A stretch of 16,317 bases of DNA from an uncultured Synechococcus sp. Its GTDB lineage: Bacteria; Cyanobacteriota; Cyanobacteriia; PCC-6307; Cyanobiaceae. Location of the stretch: assembly GCA_937975655.1 (NCBI GenBank), contig CALJTZ010000050.1, positions 1-16,317 on the forward strand, given 5' to 3'. The position numbers were made by a program, and so were the translations under genes. This document shows, in pieces, positions 7,192 to 14,190 of this stretch. Below the pieces are notes generated by a model. The model had not been told where the DNA came from and made no database searches. It saw only the letters and a program-made list of their open reading frames with translations. Positions within the stretch are counted from its first letter, which is position 1; each line of letters begins with the position of its first letter.

Positions 7192-7966
7192 GGCTGCTGA
7201 GGCCCCAGCTGGTGGCCACCTGATCGAGGCGCGGATCGTTTTTGTCCGGTTGGCGGCTGCGGGCCAAGGCCAGCGATTGCTGGGCGGCTTTGGTGTCGCC
7301 CCGTTCCTGTTGCAGCAGGGCCAGGGCCAGCAGGGGCCGTGGATCCCGCGGCAGATCGCTGGCCAACTTGGCGTAGAGGGCCTCGGCTTCCCCCTTCTGC
7401 CCTTGGCGTTGCAGCAGATCCCCCAGCAGCAGGCCGATGGGGATGGCGCTCGGTTGAACAACCGGTTTGCTGGCTTTCTCCAGCAGGGCCTTGAGCTGGG
7501 CGGTGGCCTGTTGGCCGCGGCCCAGCTCCAGCTGCAGCAGGGCCATCAGCTGCAGGGCCTCGATGCGATCGGGCTTGAGGTTGAGCAGCTGGCGCACTTC
7601 CCGCTCAGCGCCGGCCCGGTCATTGCCGTTGCGCCGTAGTTCCGCCAGCAGGAGCCTCAATTGCCACTGCTGCGGCTGTTGATCGGCCATCTGCTCCAGC
7701 AGCACCGTGGCCTGCTTCTGGTCGCCGAGGGCCAGCAGCACCTGCACCAGCTGCTGGCGGTCGGCATCGCTGCCGGAGCCTGCGGCGAGGCGGTCCTGCA
7801 GCAGGTTGGCCTGCCGTTCCAGGGCGCTGCGGGACCGGTCGTTGCTGCTGGCACCACTCCGTTGCCCCAGCCACCAGCCCCCCGCCAGGGACACGGCCAC
7901 GAGGGCTGCGGCTCCCAGGGCCATCAGCAGGGCTGGGCGGGGGGTGGCGCTCACGCGAGGCGGCAT
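7136..7966 (-). CDS. Membrane-anchored TPR-repeat protein
   Basis: The 276-residue product has one N-terminal membrane helix at about 12-33 (ALLMALGAAALVAVSLAGGW), then a charged linker and helical TPR-like repeats from about 55 to 240. Repeat signatures include LVQVLLALGDQKQATVLLEQ, LLNLKPDRIEALQLMALLQL, LGDLLQRQGQKGEAEALYAK and RDPRPLLALALLQQERGDTK. TPR proteins are scaffolds, so no reaction is inferred. The ATG at 7966 is chosen over an in-frame TTG at 7990. The 3' end overlaps the small exported-protein gene on the other strand by 56 bases; both frames look real there, since one ends a repeat protein's Pro-rich tail and the other ends a conserved-looking small protein. Confidence 0.75.
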   Translation of the reverse strand: MPPRVSATPRPALLMALGAAALVAVSLAGGWWLGQRSGASSNDRSRSALERQANLLQDRLAAGSGSDADRQQLVQVLLALGDQKQATVLLEQMADQQPQQWQLRLLLAELRRNGNDRAGAEREVRQLLNLKPDRIEALQLMALLQLELGRGQQATAQLKALLEKASKPVVQPSAIPIGLLLGDLLQRQGQKGEAEALYAKLASDLPRDPRPLLALALLQQERGDTKAAQQSLALARSRQPDKNDPRLDQVATSWGLSSLRGPSPRPPESTTERPAP

Positions 7967-7993
7967 GGTGGAGCCAATGGGTGGCGCCAAGTC

Positions 7994-8021
7994 TGGAGCC
8001 TCCGCAGGGGCTGGTTACATT
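7994..8021 (+). promoter_or_regulatory. Weak candidate promoter for the 8070-11594 gene run
   Basis: TACATT at 8016-8021 resembles a -10 box, with TGGAGC at 7994-7999 as a poor -35 at 16-base spacing. It sits in the 103-bp divergent gap between the TPR gene and the first gene of the run, about 49 bases before that ATG. Offered only as a candidate. Confidence 0.25.
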
Positions 8022-8069
8022 GGCGGCCGGGCCCAGGTCATCACGAGCGCCCAGAGGGTTCCAGCCACG

Positions 8070-8708
8070 ATGCGTCACCATCCCATTTCCCCGGTCACCG
8101 AACCGATGCAGTACCGGGCCATCGGCGTGGTGCGGGGGACGTACATCCCCGCCGATCCCGAGCAGCTCACCCGGGGTGTGATCCGTACTGACGACGGCAC
8201 TGAGATTGAGGCCGTTGTTCTGGGCCGCGTGCTGACGCTGATGCGGCGCCATCTTGATTTGACCAAGTCCCACCTGTGGGTGGCCTATCCCCGCTACCGC
8301 GAGGCCGAGCAGCTGCACCTGCAGCTGGTGGGCGTTTGGGAGCCCAGCACCCTGGCGGCCACCGAGATCGCCACCCAGGAAGCCGGCTCCGGTGAAGCCC
8401 CTGCCCCGCCCAGCGATGCGTTGCCCGAGGGCGACGACTACTTCTCCGTGCGCGGTGAGCTGATCTACACCCGGCCGGAGGACGGCGACATCGTGGTGAA
8501 GATCCGCCAGCAGCCGCGCCCGGATGGCAGCCGGCCCACCCCCTTCAAGCTGCAGCTCAAGGGGGAGTTGCCGATGGACAACCTGCGCCATTTCGTGGCC
8601 CTCGACCTGCGCCGCCAGGGCCAGCTGCTGCACCTGGAACAGCATGAAGTGATCGGTCCGGTGCCCCAGCGCGGTGGCAAGGGCCGCGGCGGCAAGCGGG
8701 GCCGCTGA
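8070..8708 (+). CDS. Conserved protein of unknown function, cyanobacterial type
   Basis: The 212-residue product begins MRHHPISP; an in-frame ATG at 8106 (MQYRAIGVVRGTYIP) is close to where the conserved part seems to start. The N-terminal domain (about 14-95) has YRAIGVVRGTYIPADPEQLT, a DGTEIEAVVLGRV strand pair, and HLWVAYPRYRE. A low-complexity Ala/Pro/Glu linker covers about 98-125, followed by a second beta-rich segment (DYFSVRGELIYTRPEDGDIV to LALDLRR-type end) and a basic tail RGGKGRGGKRGR. There is no signal peptide, TM or catalytic motif. I recall similar proteins in cyanobacteria, all unnamed. The basic tail suggests nucleic-acid or ribosome contact, but this is a guess. It is first of a coupled run and is followed 2 bases later by the next ATG. 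Confidence 0.75.
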   Translation: MRHHPISPVTEPMQYRAIGVVRGTYIPADPEQLTRGVIRTDDGTEIEAVVLGRVLTLMRRHLDLTKSHLWVAYPRYREAEQLHLQLVGVWEPSTLAATEIATQEAGSGEAPAPPSDALPEGDDYFSVRGELIYTRPEDGDIVVKIRQQPRPDGSRPTPFKLQLKGELPMDNLRHFVALDLRRQGQLLHLEQHEVIGPVPQRGGKGRGGKRGR

Positions 8709-8710
8709 GC

Positions 8711-9370
8711 ATGCGCCGGCCGGAGGGGTCCGCCGGCTCCACCGAGGCCCTCTCGGCAGGGGTGGCTGTGGCGGGCGTCACGGCGGCTGCCGTGGTGGGT
8801 CCGCTGGTGGGGGTGTCCCCCTGGCTGATTGCCGTGGCCTTTGGCGGCGGCTTTGCTGCCCTCACCCTGGATGCGGCCCGCTTTGGGGGCCTTGGCGGCC
8901 ACCTGTTGGCGGAAACCTTGCCCGCCGGCCTGGGCACGGCCCGGCTGCGGCGGATTGCCATCCATGAGGCTGGCCACCTGCTGGTGGCGGCCGACAACGA
9001 TCTGCCGGTGAAGCAGGTGCTCGTGGGCAGCCTGGCCTGTCTTCGTCAGGGCCTGGCCGCCAATGGCAGCACGGAGTTCGAGCCCCCGGCCCACGCCAAG
9101 CTCGCCGCTGAAGACCTACGGCGTTGGAGCCGCGTGCTGCAGGCCGGCATGGCGGCAGAAGTGTTGATCTATGGCTCCTCCCGGGGTGGGGTGGACGACC
9201 GGGCCCTGCTGGGCCGGCTCTGGGGCCTCTCCGGGTTTGATGTGGACACCTCCCAGCGGGAGCAGCGCCGTGCCCGCCGAGAGGTGGAGCAGTGGCTGCG
9301 GGATCGGCGCCTCCAGTTGGAGCAGCAGGCTGAGTTGCTGGTGCAGAAGGCCCCGCGGCTGCTCCCATGA
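8711..9370 (+). CDS. FtsH/M41-like membrane metalloprotease domain lacking the AAA ATPase
   Basis: The 219-residue product has two N-terminal hydrophobic segments (about 14-34 and 37-56), then HEAGH at 85-89, the zinc motif of peptidase family M41, with His85 and His89 as ligands and Glu86 as base. The later segment GMAAEVLIYGSSRGGVDDRA (146-165) lines up with the FtsH stretch that supplies the third zinc ligand, so Asp162 or Asp163 is the likely ligand. FtsH proteins carry an AAA ATPase before this domain; none is present here, and the frame begins only 2 bases after the previous stop, so it is not a truncation by frameshift. It ends in a charged helix (182-212). Related AAA-less proteins exist in phototrophs as I recall. 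The substrate is unknown. Its stop overlaps the larC start (ATGA). Confidence 0.7.
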   Translation: MRRPEGSAGSTEALSAGVAVAGVTAAAVVGPLVGVSPWLIAVAFGGGFAALTLDAARFGGLGGHLLAETLPAGLGTARLRRIAIHEAGHLLVAADNDLPVKQVLVGSLACLRQGLAANGSTEFEPPAHAKLAAEDLRRWSRVLQAGMAAEVLIYGSSRGGVDDRALLGRLWGLSGFDVDTSQREQRRARREVEQWLRDRRLQLEQQAELLVQKAPRLLP

Positions 9371-10599
9371 CTGGGCCCATCTCCCTGGCGGTGGTGGACT
9401 GCCCCACGGGCCTGGCCGGGAACATGCTGTTGGCGGCCCTGTTTGATCTGGGCCTGCCCGAGGCGGTGGTGGCGGAGCCCCTGGCGGCCCTCGGCCTGGC
9501 CGGTTGCTATCGCCTGCAGCTGGAGCAGCGCCGCAGCGGCGGCCTGCGCGGTCTGCACCTGGCGGTGGAGTCGCTCGAGGGCGACCCTCCCCATCGCCAC
9601 TGGCTGGAGCTGCGCGAGCGAATCGTGGCGGCGCCGCTGCCGCCGCCCTTGCAGGAGCGGGTGTTGCAGGTGTTCACGCTGCTGGCCGAGGCGGAAGGGG
9701 CGGTGCACGGTCATGCTCCCGAGCAGGTGCACTTCCACGAGGTAGGGGCGCTCGATGCCCTGGTGGATGTGGTGGGGGTGTGTGCCGGCTTGCTGCACTT
9801 CGGCGTGAACCAGGTGGTGTGCACGCCGCCGCCGGCGGGCCATGGCGTGGTGGACACGGCCCATGGGCTCCTGCCTTTGCCCGCTCCGGCGGTGCTGGAG
9901 CTGGCCCGCCGCCGCGGCGTGCCCCTGGCCTCCAGCGCGGGCTTCCCCGCCGCCGAACTCACCACCCCCACGGGCCTGGTGCTGATGGCGGCTTGGGCCG
10001 ATCGCTTTGCCCAGCCGCCCGCCCTGGTGCCCCGGGCGGTGGGCATTGGGTTGGGCAGTCGCCAGCTAGATCGCCCCAACCTGCTGCGGGTGCTGCTGGC
10101 CGAGCCGTTGCAGGCCTCGGAGGCAGGGCCAGCCAGCGATCCCGCCCGGCTGGAGCCCCTGCTGCAGCAGCAGGCCCAGATCGATGACGCCACCGCGGAA
10201 GACCTGGCCTTTCTGGCCGAGCAGCTCCGGGATGCCGGAGCCGTGGAGGTGTTCAGCCAGCCGGTGCAGATGAAGAAGGGGCGCTGCGGCGTTCTGCTCA
10301 CGGCCCTGGCGGCTCCAGAACTGGGGCCTGCCCTACGCCAGGTGTGGTGGCGCCATGGCAGCAGCCTGGGGGTGCGGGAGCAGCTGCAGCAGCGCTGGGC
10401 CCTGCCCCGCAGTAGCCACAGCCTCGAGACCCCCTGGGGGCCGGTGCGGATCAAGCGGGCCCAGCGTCCCGATGGCGGGCTGGCCGCCAAGCCCGAATAT
10501 GAGGATCTGGCGGCCATTGCCCGCCGTCATGGCCTGCCGCTGGCCCAGGTGCGCCAGTGGGTGCTCGCCCTGCTGGAGACCCCGGAGACCTCGCCCTGA
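9367..10599 (+). CDS. larC: Nickel-pincer cofactor biosynthesis protein LarC (DUF111)
   Basis: LarC inserts nickel, with CTP use, into the sulfur-bearing pyridinium precursor to finish the nickel-pincer nucleotide, cofactor of lactate racemase LarA and relatives. The 410-residue product shows the family opening VVDCPTGLAGNMLLAALFDLG (split here: VVDCPTGLAGNM 9-20, then LLAALFDLG), the block VHGHAPEQVHFHEVGALDAL at 113-132, TTPTGLVLM mid-protein, and QMKKGRCGVLL in the C-terminal half. The frame is continuous, unlike the frameshift-split larC1/larC2 of Lactobacillus. The family usually has GDM where this has GNM (Asn19). No larA, larB or larE is in the window. It starts inside the stop of the protease-like gene, and its stop overlaps the next ATG. 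Confidence 0.85.
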   Translation: MTGPISLAVVDCPTGLAGNMLLAALFDLGLPEAVVAEPLAALGLAGCYRLQLEQRRSGGLRGLHLAVESLEGDPPHRHWLELRERIVAAPLPPPLQERVLQVFTLLAEAEGAVHGHAPEQVHFHEVGALDALVDVVGVCAGLLHFGVNQVVCTPPPAGHGVVDTAHGLLPLPAPAVLELARRRGVPLASSAGFPAAELTTPTGLVLMAAWADRFAQPPALVPRAVGIGLGSRQLDRPNLLRVLLAEPLQASEAGPASDPARLEPLLQQQAQIDDATAEDLAFLAEQLRDAGAVEVFSQPVQMKKGRCGVLLTALAAPELGPALRQVWWRHGSSLGVREQLQQRWALPRSSHSLETPWGPVRIKRAQRPDGGLAAKPEYEDLAAIARRHGLPLAQVRQWVLALLETPETSP

Positions 10600-11594
10600 T
10601 GTTGAAGCGCCTGCCTGCCCTTGCTCCGCTGTTGCAGCGTCTGCCGCCCTTGCCGGGGGGCGCGCGCCTGTGGGTGACCCTGGGTAGCTTCGGGTTCGTG
10701 CTGGCGGCGCTCCTGGCCCATGGCCGCCAGCTGCTGGAGCTCAGCCTCGATGGCCAGGGCTGGTGCTGGTTGCTGCTGGGGGTGGGCATCAGCCTGTTGA
10801 GCCTGGTGGTGAATGGCCTGGCCTGGGGGGTGGGCCTGCAGTGGCTGGGCCTGCAGCCCCGCTGGGTCCCCCTGGTGCTGTTGTTTCTCAGCACGAATCT
10901 GCGCAAATACTTGCCGGGTGGGGTGTGGCACCTGGTGTCACGGGTCCGGGCGCTCCACAGGGCTGATGGGGCGGCCCAGGCCCCCGTGGCCGCGCCGCTG
11001 GCGATCCCCCAGGCCCTGATGGCGGTGCTATTGGATCCGCTGTTGATGGCGGCGGCAGCCCTGGCGCTGGTGCCCTTCGGCGGCTGGCAGGCCGGATTGG
11101 GCCTCCTGGGCCTGCTGCCGCTGTTGGTGCTGCTGCCCCGCTGGCTCAATCCGCTGCTGGAGCGCCTCGAGCGCCAGCGGGCCCGCCAGTTGGCCGGCCG
11201 TGGACTGTTGGAGGAGGAGCCTGGGGCTGCTCTCGAGCTGGCTGCCGGCAGCCTGCAGCTGCCCGGTTACCCCTGGCCGCCCCTGCTGGCCGAACTGGCC
11301 TTTGTGCTGCTGCGCTTCGGCGGTTTCGCCTGTTGCGTGCAGGCCTTCGATCTCTCCGCTGCCCTGGGCTGGGGCGGGTGGCTGGCGGGCTTTGCCCTGG
11401 CCTGGACCGCCGGTCTGGTGGTGCCCGGCGCCCCCGGGGGACTGGGGGTGTTTGAAGCCGTGCTGCTGTTGCGGCTGGCGGTGGCGGTGCCGGAAGCCCC
11501 GTTGCTGGCGGTGGCCATCAGCTACCGGCTGATCACCAGCCTGGCGGATCTGCTGGCGGCTGGTGTGGCCCGGCTCGATCAGCCGCGGGCCTGA
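10599..11594 (+). CDS. UPF0104 / lysylphosphatidylglycerol synthase-TM-like membrane protein
   Basis: The 331-residue integral membrane protein has roughly eight hydrophobic helices. Family marks are NLRKYLPGGVWHLVSRVRAL after the third helix and the C-terminal VVPGAPGGLGVFEAVLLLRL. These match COG0392/PF03706, the flippase-like domain shared with the membrane half of MprF. No soluble aminoacyl-transfer domain follows, so lipid lysylation is not implied; transport or flipping of a lipid is the usual guess. The start is set by a TGATG overlap with the larC stop, which gives translational coupling. Membrane location is certain, substrate unknown. Confidence 0.85.
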   Translation: MLKRLPALAPLLQRLPPLPGGARLWVTLGSFGFVLAALLAHGRQLLELSLDGQGWCWLLLGVGISLLSLVVNGLAWGVGLQWLGLQPRWVPLVLLFLSTNLRKYLPGGVWHLVSRVRALHRADGAAQAPVAAPLAIPQALMAVLLDPLLMAAAALALVPFGGWQAGLGLLGLLPLLVLLPRWLNPLLERLERQRARQLAGRGLLEEEPGAALELAAGSLQLPGYPWPPLLAELAFVLLRFGGFACCVQAFDLSAALGWGGWLAGFALAWTAGLVVPGAPGGLGVFEAVLLLRLAVAVPEAPLLAVAISYRLITSLADLLAAGVARLDQPRA

Positions 11595-11613
11595 CCGGCT
11601 TGGCGGCAGTTCG

Positions 11614-11631
11614 CAACAGGCGTTACTGTTG
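11614..11631. promoter_or_regulatory. Inverted repeat before the Fur-family gene, candidate operator
   Basis: CAACAG at 11614-11619 and CTGTTG at 11626-11631 form a perfect 6-bp inverted repeat with a 6-base spacer, 21 bases before the Fur ATG. It does not match the AT-rich classical Fur box. It could be an autoregulatory site or chance. Confidence 0.3.
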
Positions 11632-11652
11632 AGAAGACACCTTGAGCCGGCC

Positions 11653-12123
11653 ATGCCCTCCGCTCCGGCGCCCGAGTTGCAGCCCGAGGCTCTGCGCAGT
11701 TCGCTGCATGGCCGGGGACAGCGACTCACGCCCCAGCGCCAGCGGGTGTTGGCCCTGTTTGAGCGCATCGGCGAGGGCACCCATCTCAGCGCCGAAGAGG
11801 TGCATCAGCGGCTGCTGCGGGCTGAGGAGCGGGTGTCGTTGGCCACGGTGTACCGCACCCTGCGGCTGCTGAGCTCCATGGATCTGCTGCGGGAGCTGGA
11901 GCTGCCCGAAGGGGGCCGCCGCTTTGAACTCGCTGCCGGGGATCACCACCGCGACCATCACCACCTGGTATGCGTGCGCTGCGGGCTCACCGAGGAATTC
12001 GAGAGCCAGGCGGTGCTGCAGGCCGGCCAGCAGGCCGCCGAGCACCACGGCTTTCGCCTGTTGGAGTGTGTGTTGAACGTGCGGGCTCTGTGCCGCAGCT
12101 GTGCTGCGGCCGAAGCCACCTGA
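11653..12123 (+). CDS. Fur-family metal-responsive repressor (Fur or Zur subtype unresolved)
   Basis: The 156-residue protein has a winged-helix DNA-binding domain (about 15-90: RLTPQRQRVLALFERI, HLSAEEVHQRLL, VSLATVYRTLRLLSSMDLLR) and a dimerisation/metal domain. Metal-binding residues seen are the His cluster DHHRDHHH at 97-104, Cys107 and Cys110 (VCVRCG), and Cys147 and Cys150 (CRSC), the two CxxC pairs that hold a structural zinc. Length is typical. It represses uptake or storage genes when loaded with metal. Context (HupE and a His-rich CobW GTPase beyond it) would suit a zinc or nickel role, but iron Fur cannot be excluded. It follows the flippase-like gene by 58 bases and may share its transcript or use its own promoter. 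Start ATG fits the family N-terminus. Confidence 0.9.
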   Translation: MPSAPAPELQPEALRSSLHGRGQRLTPQRQRVLALFERIGEGTHLSAEEVHQRLLRAEERVSLATVYRTLRLLSSMDLLRELELPEGGRRFELAAGDHHRDHHHLVCVRCGLTEEFESQAVLQAGQQAAEHHGFRLLECVLNVRALCRSCAAAEAT

Positions 12124-12138
12124 AGCGCTTACAACAAA

Positions 12139-12156
12139 GCCCCCGGAATCGGGGGC
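12139..12156. terminator. Strong hairpin between convergent genes, probable shared terminator
   Basis: GCCCCCG at 12139-12145 pairs with CGGGGGC at 12150-12156 around GAAT. It is 15 bases past the Fur-family stop on the plus strand, where no T-run follows, and 14 bases past the stop of the 48-residue minus-strand ORF, where TTTGTTGT follows on the minus strand. The tail fits the minus-strand direction better. Confidence 0.6.
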
Positions 12157-12170
12157 GGTCTGGAAAGGGA

Positions 12171-12317
12171 TCAGCGAGCCTGGCGTTGGCTGCGCACCGG
12201 AACGAGCACCGGTTGCATCAGGCCACCACCGCCATTGTCATCGTCGGATCCGGCCGTGAGCCAGTAGGCCAGGCCGAAGAGTGCGAGCACAGCGGCGAAA
12301 AGCACAACATCGGCCAT
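12171..12317 (-). CDS. Small single-TM protein, unknown function
   Basis: This is a 48-residue frame beginning MADVVLFAAVLALFGLAYWL and ending with a basic tail VPVRSQRQAR. It has one membrane helix at about 4-21, then an acidic Gly-rich stretch (GSDDDNGGGG) and a short C-terminal segment. It fills the only sizeable gap on this side, has a good ATG, ends just before a terminator-like hairpin, and shows a coherent small-membrane-protein layout, which is why I call it. I do not recognise a family. It could be a subunit of a membrane complex. No Shine-Dalgarno is evident. A chance frame is possible. Confidence 0.5.
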   Translation of the reverse strand: MADVVLFAAVLALFGLAYWLTAGSDDDNGGGGLMQPVLVPVRSQRQAR

Positions 12318-12389
12318 CCAATTTGGCGCGGAGTCGCCTCAGCGTAGCCGGGTTCATCAGGAGTGGTGTGCCCACCGCTGCGGTTTGGC

Positions 12390-12959
12390 TCACAGCGGCG
12401 CGAGTGCCAGGGCACCGCCAGCCAGGGCCAAGCCACCGGCGGCGATCAGGCTCCAGCGGGGGTTGAGCTGGCGGCCCACCTGCAGGCTCACGCCCACCAC
12501 CGCCACCGAGGCCGCCAGGGCTCCCAGCCACCAGAGGGCTGTGCCATTGGATTCCTGGCCATGGAGCATGGCGTGGATGGCCACGCTGCCCGCCACCGCC
12601 ACCGCCGGGAGCCGCAGGCTCAGGCGCTGGGACAGCAGCAGGGCCAGCCCAAGGGCGGATACGGCCAAGGCCGCCAGCAGCTCGGCTCCTGGCAGGTGGC
12701 CGCCGGCACTGCCGAACAGGCTGCCCACCAGGGCGCCACCCAGGGCCCAGGCCAGCACAGCGTTGCCAAAACGTGCAGCCGTCAGGCCCACCCCCACCAG
12801 CAGCAGCAGGTGGTCGACCCCAAGCAGCGGGTGCAGGGCTCCAGCCATGGCCCCCGCATCGGCACTGCCGTGGGCGCCGGCGGGCAGGGCCGACAGCAGG
12901 CTGAGCCCTAAGCCGGCAGCGGCGGTGAGGGCCAGGGAACGACTGGGAAAGGAAGGCAT
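12390..12959 (-). CDS. hupE: HupE/UreJ-family nickel/cobalt permease
   Basis: HupE proteins carry Ni2+ (or Co2+) across membranes to supply urease, Ni-superoxide dismutase or hydrogenase. The 189-residue product has a cleavable-type N-terminal signal segment (about 8-29) ending AGA/HG, so the new N-terminus would start with His30. This is followed by HPLLGVDH at 43-50, the family's metal signature (His43, Asp49, His50), and about five further helices. A late HAMLHGQESNGT segment supplies two more His. The ATG at 12959 is chosen because it begins the signal peptide; an upstream extension overlaps the CobW gene. It lies 64 bases downstream of cobW on the same strand, probably one operon. Nickel is the likelier substrate but is inferred. 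Confidence 0.88.
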   Translation of the reverse strand: MPSFPSRSLALTAAAGLGLSLLSALPAGAHGSADAGAMAGALHPLLGVDHLLLLVGVGLTAARFGNAVLAWALGGALVGSLFGSAGGHLPGAELLAALAVSALGLALLLSQRLSLRLPAVAVAGSVAIHAMLHGQESNGTALWWLGALAASVAVVGVSLQVGRQLNPRWSLIAAGGLALAGGALALAPL

Positions 12960-13023
12960 GGCTGGTCCGGTCCGCGGCCGGTGCAGGGGTGGGTGGGGAA
13001 CCGCGCAGAGCGTCAGTATCGCT

Positions 13024-14190
13024 TCAGGCGAAGCCCTTGCCGGCGTCCTTGGCCACACAGGCCTGGAGTTGCTTGCGCAGTTTGGCGTGGTCGAGGTTTT
13101 TGCCGATCACCACCAGCTGATTCTTGCGGGCCTCGGGGCTGCTCCATTCGCTGTCGTCGATGGAAAAACGCTTGCCCGCCAGATGGAACACATGGCGCTT
13201 GGCACTCTCGTTGAACCAGAGGATGCCCTTGGCCCGGAACACCCCAGCGGGTAGCTGGTTGTCGAGGAAGTTCTGAAACTTGCGCAGGGCGAAGGGCCCC
13301 TCGCTGCTGAAGGAGAGCGAGGTGAAGCCCTCGATGGCGAGGTGGTCAGCGGCGTTGTGATCGTGGGAGTGGTTGTGGCTGTGATCGTGGTCGTGCTCGC
13401 AGTGGCCGTGATCGTGATCGCAGGCGCTGTGGTCGTGGTGATGGTGGTGCTGGGGCTCATGTTCGTGCTCATGCACGCAGTGCCCGTGGTCGTGGTCGCA
13501 GTCCTCGTGGTCTTGCTCGGCGGCCACCTTGTCGCTTTCGAACAGTCCCACGCTCAACAGCAGGGGCAGGCTCACCTCCCCCTTTACGGAGTGCAGGATC
13601 CGGGCGTCGGTCTTGATCTCCCGCAGGCGCCCTTCCACCTCCGCCAGGCGCTCCGGGCTCACCAGGTCGCACTTGTTGAGCAGCAGGATGTCGCCGTACA
13701 CCACCTGGGCACGGGCCACCTCGCCGTCGAGGATCTCGTCGCTGAAGTTCTCCGCGTCGATCAAGGTGATGATCGAGTCGAGCCGGGTCTGGTCGCGCAG
13801 ATCGCTGCCCAGGAAGGTCATGGCTACAGGCAGCGGGTCCGCTAGGCCCGTGGTTTCCACCACCAGGTAGTCCACCGGTTCGGGGCGCTCGAGGATGCGG
13901 TACACCGCTTCCAGCAGCTCGCCGTTGATGGAGCAACAGATGCAGCCGTTGCTCAGCTCCACCATGTCCTCGCCGGTGGCGATGATCAGGTCGTTGTCGA
14001 TGCCGATCTCGCCGAATTCGTTCACCAGTACGGCCGTTTTCACGCCCTGCTGGTTGCTGAGGATGTGGTTCAGCAGGGTGGTTTTGCCAGCTCCCAGGAA
14101 GCCGGTGAGGATCGTTACCGGCAGGCCGGTGGAGGTGGGATCCGGCTCGATCACAGCCTTGGGTGCGGAGCTGGTGACGTTGGCAATCAC
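13024..14190 (-). CDS. CobW/COG0523-family GTPase metallochaperone with His-rich insert
   Basis: The 388-residue G3E GTPase has Walker A GFLGAGKTT at 30-38, the metal motif GCICC at 82-86 (Cys83, Cys85, Cys86), ETTG at 112-115 and NKCD at 172-175, and a CobW C-terminal domain at about 285-380 (EGFTSLSFSSEGPFALRKFQ onward). Between them is a His-rich insert (228-283). Such proteins hand metal, often zinc, to targets or help under metal shortage. True CobW for cobalamin is less likely with this insert and no cob genes nearby. The start is GTG at 14190, since no ATG occurs before the G domain. It is upstream of hupE in the same direction. Zn or Ni is the inferred metal. Confidence 0.9.
   Translation of the reverse strand: MIANVTSSAPKAVIEPDPTSTGLPVTILTGFLGAGKTTLLNHILSNQQGVKTAVLVNEFGEIGIDNDLIIATGEDMVELSNGCICCSINGELLEAVYRILERPEPVDYLVVETTGLADPLPVAMTFLGSDLRDQTRLDSIITLIDAENFSDEILDGEVARAQVVYGDILLLNKCDLVSPERLAEVEGRLREIKTDARILHSVKGEVSLPLLLSVGLFESDKVAAEQDHEDCDHDHGHCVHEHEHEPQHHHHHDHSACDHDHGHCEHDHDHSHNHSHDHNAADHLAIEGFTSLSFSSEGPFALRKFQNFLDNQLPAGVFRAKGILWFNESAKRHVFHLAGKRFSIDDSEWSSPEARKNQLVVIGKNLDHAKLRKQLQACVAKDAGKGFA
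13342..13509 (-). repeat. Region encoding the His-rich metal-binding insert of the CobW-family GTPase
   Basis: Residues 228-283 contain 24 His and 4 Cys among Asp, Glu and Gly. The octapeptide CDHDHGHC occurs twice, at residues 231-238 (13477-13500) and 257-264 (13399-13422), with only synonymous differences between the two copies. A run of five His (248-252) lies between them. Confidence 0.9.

Noticed and set aside
10599..11594. Calling the membrane protein MprF
   Set aside because: Only the transmembrane half is present; the catalytic aminoacyl-transfer domain is missing.
13342..13845. A Val-rich plus-strand frame that looks like a membrane protein
   Set aside because: It is the reverse reading of the GAC/CAC repeats that encode the His-rich insert; the hydrophobic look is a complement artefact.
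13024..14190. Naming the GTPase cobW (cobalamin synthesis)
   Set aside because: The His-rich insert and the metal-gene context point to a COG0523 metallochaperone, and no cobalamin gene is present.
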